Source: Candidatus Tectimicrobiota bacterium
GTDB taxonomy: Bacteria; UBA8248; JACPRG01
Length of the DNA: 17,921 nucleotides
Reading direction: 5' to 3'
NCBI GenBank assembly: GCA_016190025.1
Contig: JACPRG010000119.1
Coordinates: 1-17,921, forward strand
In this document: in pieces, positions 14,105-17,921 of the stretch
How positions within the stretch are numbered: the first letter of the stretch is position 1
How the letters are laid out: each line of letters begins with the position of its first letter
The notes under the pieces: generated by a model
What the model was told of the DNA's origin: nothing
The model's input: only the letters and a program-made list of their open reading frames with translations
Database searches by the model: none
Made by a program: the position numbers and the translations under genes

Positions 14105-15045
14105 CGTCCCCGGAACGTCCGGCCCTGCGCGAGCCCCTCATCTCCGCCCCGGTCGCCTCCGACAGGCGGATCCAGGTGTCCTTCGAGTTCTTTCCCCCCA
14201 AAACGGAGAAGATGGAACAGACGCTCTGGGAATCGATCAAGCGGCTGGAACCCCTCCAGCCGTGGTTCGTCTCCGTCACCTACGGGGCCGGAGGCAGCAC
14301 CCGGGAGCGGACCCACGCGACGGTCCGCCGCATCCGGACCGAGACCTCGCTGGAGCCGGCCGCGCACCTGACCTGCGTGGCGGCCGCGCGGGAGGAGGTG
14401 GACGCCGTCGCCCGCAGCTACTGGGAGATCGGCATCCGCCACATCGTCGCCCTCCGCGGCGACCCGCCCGAGCGCGCCGGCCGGTACGCCCCCCATCCGG
14501 GAGGCTACGCCTACGCCGCCGACCTGGTCGCCGGCCTGAAGCGGGTGGCGGACTTCGAGATCAGCGTCGCGGCCTATCCCGAGACCCACCCCGAGGCCCA
14601 GAGCCCGCAGGACGACATCGACAACCTGAAGCGGAAGATCGACGCTGGGGCCGCTCGCGCCATCACCCAGTATTTCTTCGACGTCGAGCTCTACTTCCGC
14701 TTCCTGGAGCGGGCGCGCGCGGCGGGCATCGCCGTCCCCGTCGTCCCCGGCATCCTGCCGGTGCACAACTTCGCCCAGGTGGCGAGGTTCAGCTCCACCT
14801 GCGGCGCCACGGTGCCGAAGTGGCTGGCCGCCCTGTTCGCGGGACTCGAGAACGACCCGGTCACCTCCAACCTGGTGGCGGCCACCGTGGCCGCCGAGCA
14901 GTGCCGCCGGCTGCACGCGGGCGGCGTCAACGAGTTCCACTTCTACACCCTGAACCGGGCCGACCTCACCTACGCCATCTGCCACATTCTCGGCCTGAGG
15001 CCGGTGGCCCAAGGGGTGGCCCGGGACGTCCCGGCACCCTCTTAG
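14101..15045 (+). CDS. metF: 5,10-methylenetetrahydrofolate reductase
   Basis: This 314-residue FAD TIM-barrel enzyme makes 5-methyltetrahydrofolate, the methyl donor used by MetH. Visible signatures are VSFEFFPPKTEK with catalytic Glu29, VSVTYGAGGSTRERT (58-71), Asp121 in ALRGDPP, ITQYFFD and the C-terminal FHFYTLNRADL. Length matches bacterial MetF. The start ATG at 14101 overlaps the regulator stop as ATGA and is preceded by GAGGAGAG, so translation is probably coupled. An open frame continues upstream to 13957 but overlaps the regulator. metH follows after 13 bp. The N-terminus has about 20 residues more than E. coli MetF before the first strand. Confidence 0.97.
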   Translation: MTSPERPALREPLISAPVASDRRIQVSFEFFPPKTEKMEQTLWESIKRLEPLQPWFVSVTYGAGGSTRERTHATVRRIRTETSLEPAAHLTCVAAAREEVDAVARSYWEIGIRHIVALRGDPPERAGRYAPHPGGYAYAADLVAGLKRVADFEISVAAYPETHPEAQSPQDDIDNLKRKIDAGAARAITQYFFDVELYFRFLERARAAGIAVPVVPGILPVHNFAQVARFSSTCGATVPKWLAALFAGLENDPVTSNLVAATVAAEQCRRLHAGGVNEFHFYTLNRADLTYAICHILGLRPVAQGVARDVPAPS

Positions 15046-15058
15046 GCGAGCAACGGCG

Positions 15059-17921
15059 ATGATCTCCACCCTGGAAGAGAAGGGCCGCGCGGCCGTCGCG
15101 CCGGGCGCCAATCTGCGCGAGGCGGACACTCCCATCCCCGGCCCGCGGGACGAGGCGCACCTGCTGGACTACCTCTCGGACCGGGTGCTCCTTTTGGACG
15201 GCGCGATGGGGACCTCGATCCAGGCCCGGAACCTCGACCTGGAGGAAGACTTCCTGGGCAAAGAGAACTGCATGGAGGTCCTCAACAAGACGCGCCCGGA
15301 CGTGATCCGGCAGATCCACTTCGGCTTTCTCGAGGCGGGGGCCGACGCCCTGAAGACCAACACCTTCGGGGGCTCCCCCGTCACCCTCAGGGAGTTCGGG
15401 CTTTCGGAGGAGGCCTTCGACCTGAACCGGCGGGGCTGCGAAATCGCCCGGGAGGCCATCGAGGCCTTCGCCGCGGACGGCCGGCGCCGGTTCGTCTTCG
15501 GATCGCTGGGACCGGGGACCCGCCTCCCCAGCCTCGGCCACATCGACTACCTGTCCCTGGAGAACGCCCTGACCGTCCAGTGCCGGGGCCTGATCGCGGG
15601 GGGCGCGGACGCCATCCTCATCGAGACCTGTCAGGACCCGCTCCAGGTCAAGGCGGCGGTCAACGCGGCCAAGATCGCCCGCGCGGAGGCCGCCAAAGAC
15701 ATCCCCATCGCCGTCAGCGTGACGGTGGAGACCACGGGCGCCCTGCTGGTGGGAGCCGACATCGCGGCGGCGTCCACCATCATCGAGGCGCTGGGCGTCC
15801 CCATCCTCGGGCTCAACTGCGCCACCGGCCCCCGGGAGATGGCCGAGCACGTCAAGTGGCTCGGTCAATCCTGGCCCGGCCGGATCTCCGTCGTCCCCAA
15901 CGCCGGCCTGCCCGAGCTGGTCGAGGGCCAGACCCGCTACCCCCTGAGTCCGGCGGAAATGGCGACGTGGCTCGAGCGCTTCGTGGAGGAGGACGGCGTC
16001 CACATCATCGGCGGCTGCTGCGGAACCCGGCCCGAGCACATCGCCGCCCTGGACGCCATGCTCCGCCGGCGGGGGAAAGGGCGCCGTCCCGCGCCGGCCC
16101 AGCGCGCCGTCCACTGGACTCCCTCCCTGGCCTCCCTCTACCACCAGGTCCCCTTGCGCCAGGAAAACGCCTTCCTGTCCATCGGCGAGCGGTGCAACGC
16201 CAACGGCTCCCGGCAGTTCCGGTCGCTCCAGGAGAACGAGGACTGGGAGGGCATCGCCGCCATGGCCCGCGAGCAGGTGAAAGAGGGCTCTCACGCCCTG
16301 GACGTGTGCACCGCCTTCGTCGGCCGGGACGAGATCGCCGACATGACCCGGGTGGTGACCCGCCTGCGGGGCGCCGTCACGGCCCCCCTGGTCTTCGACT
16401 CCACCGAGCTGCCCGTGCTGGAGGCCGCCCTCAAGCTCTACGGCGGAAAGGCCGTCCTCAACTCCATCAACTTTGAAGACGGCGAGGGGCCGCCCGCCGC
16501 GCGCATGGAGCTGGCCCGGAAGTTCGGCGCCGCCATGATCGCCCTGACCATCGACGAGAAGGGCATGGCGAAAACCGTCGAGGACAAAGTGAGCGTCGCC
16601 CGCCGCCTCTGCGACTTCGCCTGCGGCCGCTATGGGCTGCCTCCCTCCGACCTGATGATCGACCCGCTGACCTTCACCATCTGCACGGGCAACGCGGACG
16701 ACCGCAAGCTGGGGCTGTGGACGCTGGAGGCCATCGAGCGGATCCACGACGATCTGCCCGAATGCCAGATCATCCTCGGGCTCTCCAACGTCTCCTTCGG
16801 CCTCAAGCCGGCGGCCCGCCACGTCCTCAACTCGGTGTTCCTCGACCACGCCCTCAAGCGGGGGCTGACGGGAGCGATCCTGCACGCCAGCCGGATCGTG
16901 CCTCTGCACAAGATCCCGCCGGAGGAGGCGAAGGTCGCCGAGGACCTGATCTTCGACTGGCGGGGCCCGGGCTACGACCCGCTGGAGTCCTTCATCTCCC
17001 TGTTCCAGGACCGGACCGGCGCCCAGGAGGCGGCCCGGGAGCGGCCGGCCGAGGTCGAGGAGAGGCTCAAGCAGCGGATCGTCGACGGCGACCGCCAGGG
17101 CCTGGAGGCGGACCTGGACGAGGCGCTGAAGAAATACGCCCCCCTCGACATCATCAACCACCTCCTGCTGGACGGCATGAGGGTGGTGGGGGACCTCTTC
17201 GGCTCCGGCAAGATGCAGCTCCCCTTCGTCCTCCAGTCGGCCGAGACGATGAAGGCGGCGGTGGCCTACCTGGAGCCGCACATGGAGCGGGCCGAGGCGA
17301 GGGCCAAGGGCACCATCGTCCTGGCCACCGTCAAGGGAGACGTCCACGACATCGGCAAGAACCTGGTGGACATCATCCTCACCAACAACGGCTACAAGGT
17401 GATCAACCTGGGCATCAAGCAGCCCATCTCGGCGATCCTGGAGGCGGCGCAGGCGCACAAGGCCGACGCCGTGGGGATGTCGGGGCTGCTGGTCAAGTCC
17501 ACCGTCATCATGAGGGAAAACCTGGAGGAGATGACCCGGCGGGGGATCGGCCTGCCGGTGTTCCTGGGCGGGGCCGCCCTGACCCGGCGCTACGTGGAGG
17601 AGGACTGCGTCAACGCCTATCGGAGCGGGATGGTGGCCTACGGGTCGGACGCCTTCGGCGGCCTCGATCTGATGGAGAAGGTCGTCACCGGGAAGCTCGA
17701 CGAGCACCTGCGCACGGCCCGGGCGCGGCGGACGCGGCTCCCTTCCCGGAAAAAACGGTCCCTTTCGGCGGCCGCCGAAGAGGTCCGCCGGCGTCCCGTC
17801 GATCTGGAAGAGATCCGGCTGAAGCGGGCCGAGCTGGCGAAAGACGTGGAGGTGCCCGTCCCGCCCTTCTGGGGGCCGCGCGTCATCGAGCGGATACCGG
17901 TCCAAGCGCTCGTCCCGTACC
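15059..17921 (+). CDS. metH: cobalamin-dependent methionine synthase, 3' end cut by window edge
   Basis: 954 codons are visible and the frame is open at the edge. MetH transfers the methyl group of 5-methyltetrahydrofolate through cobalamin to homocysteine. After an N-terminal extension of about 35 residues comes the homocysteine domain (LLLDGAMGTSIQ onward) with zinc ligands Cys254 (GLNCATGP), Cys320 and Cys321 (GGCCGT). The pterin domain starts at FLSIGERCNANGSRQF (372). The helical cap is at about 665-745 and the B12 domain carries DVHDIGKN, with cobalt-ligating His763. The last residues, PPFWGPRVIERIPVQ, begin the region after the B12 domain. Whether a full AdoMet activation domain follows cannot be seen. 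It is the third gene of the regulator-metF-metH operon. Confidence 0.97.
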   Translation, partial: MISTLEEKGRAAVAPGANLREADTPIPGPRDEAHLLDYLSDRVLLLDGAMGTSIQARNLDLEEDFLGKENCMEVLNKTRPDVIRQIHFGFLEAGADALKTNTFGGSPVTLREFGLSEEAFDLNRRGCEIAREAIEAFAADGRRRFVFGSLGPGTRLPSLGHIDYLSLENALTVQCRGLIAGGADAILIETCQDPLQVKAAVNAAKIARAEAAKDIPIAVSVTVETTGALLVGADIAAASTIIEALGVPILGLNCATGPREMAEHVKWLGQSWPGRISVVPNAGLPELVEGQTRYPLSPAEMATWLERFVEEDGVHIIGGCCGTRPEHIAALDAMLRRRGKGRRPAPAQRAVHWTPSLASLYHQVPLRQENAFLSIGERCNANGSRQFRSLQENEDWEGIAAMAREQVKEGSHALDVCTAFVGRDEIADMTRVVTRLRGAVTAPLVFDSTELPVLEAALKLYGGKAVLNSINFEDGEGPPAARMELARKFGAAMIALTIDEKGMAKTVEDKVSVARRLCDFACGRYGLPPSDLMIDPLTFTICTGNADDRKLGLWTLEAIERIHDDLPECQIILGLSNVSFGLKPAARHVLNSVFLDHALKRGLTGAILHASRIVPLHKIPPEEAKVAEDLIFDWRGPGYDPLESFISLFQDRTGAQEAARERPAEVEERLKQRIVDGDRQGLEADLDEALKKYAPLDIINHLLLDGMRVVGDLFGSGKMQLPFVLQSAETMKAAVAYLEPHMERAEARAKGTIVLATVKGDVHDIGKNLVDIILTNNGYKVINLGIKQPISAILEAAQAHKADAVGMSGLLVKSTVIMRENLEEMTRRGIGLPVFLGGAALTRRYVEEDCVNAYRSGMVAYGSDAFGGLDLMEKVVTGKLDEHLRTARARRTRLPSRKKRSLSAAAEEVRRRPVDLEEIRLKRAELAKDVEVPVPPFWGPRVIERIPVQALVPY

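Noticed and set aside
14966..17905. 979-codon open frame antisense to metH
   Set aside because: The plus strand carries complete MetH motifs across the whole stretch. The antisense product is a low-complexity Gly/Arg/Val/Asp-rich translation typical of the shadow of a high-GC gene.

Overview
This window is very GC-rich by eye and densely coding, with strong GC3 bias that produces many long antisense open frames. Nothing in it is phage-like, and I saw no CRISPR array, rRNA, tRNA or insertion sequence. The gene order priA-def-fmt-rsmB, a Tat-exported oxidase, a small lipoprotein and an ArsR-methyltransferase fusion next to metF-metH suggest a high-GC Gram-negative-type bacterium. A proteobacterial (deltaproteobacterial-type) lineage or an uncultivated neighbouring phylum would fit; I cannot place it further.

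Layout. (1) 1-4375, minus strand: a housekeeping cluster read priA, def, fmt, rsmB. It covers replication restart, N-terminal deformylation, initiator tRNA formylation and 16S rRNA methylation; rsmB runs off the left edge. (2) 4708-6648, plus: an acetyl-CoA-synthetase-like acyl-CoA ligase with an altered acyl pocket. (3) 6756-9212, minus: a membrane-anchored alkaline-phosphatase-superfamily protein of the sulfatase family, with Thr where the nucleophile should be, followed by a small lipoprotein. (4) 9514-10311, plus: a FabG-like short-chain dehydrogenase ending at a clear intrinsic terminator. (5) 10438-12718, minus: a two-gene metal module, a Tat-exported two-domain multicopper oxidase coupled to a ZIP transporter with an extracytoplasmic beta-rich domain. 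(6) 13097-17921, plus: an ArsR-type HTH fused to a SAM-methyltransferase-like domain (SahR-like), then metF and metH with very tight spacing. This is a methyl-cycle operon, and metH runs off the right edge.

The most interesting part is the 12.7-13.1 kb divergent intergenic region. It is an AT-rich island between the metal module and the methionine operon. It holds a good sigma70-type promoter for the methionine operon and a plausible opposing promoter for the oxidase. A 12-bp word, TTGTATATATGT, occurs twice, once over each promoter. This suggests, by inference only, that the ArsR-methyltransferase protein autoregulates its operon and may also control the metal module. The oxidase plus ectodomain-ZIP pair is the best candidate here for a poorly described system.
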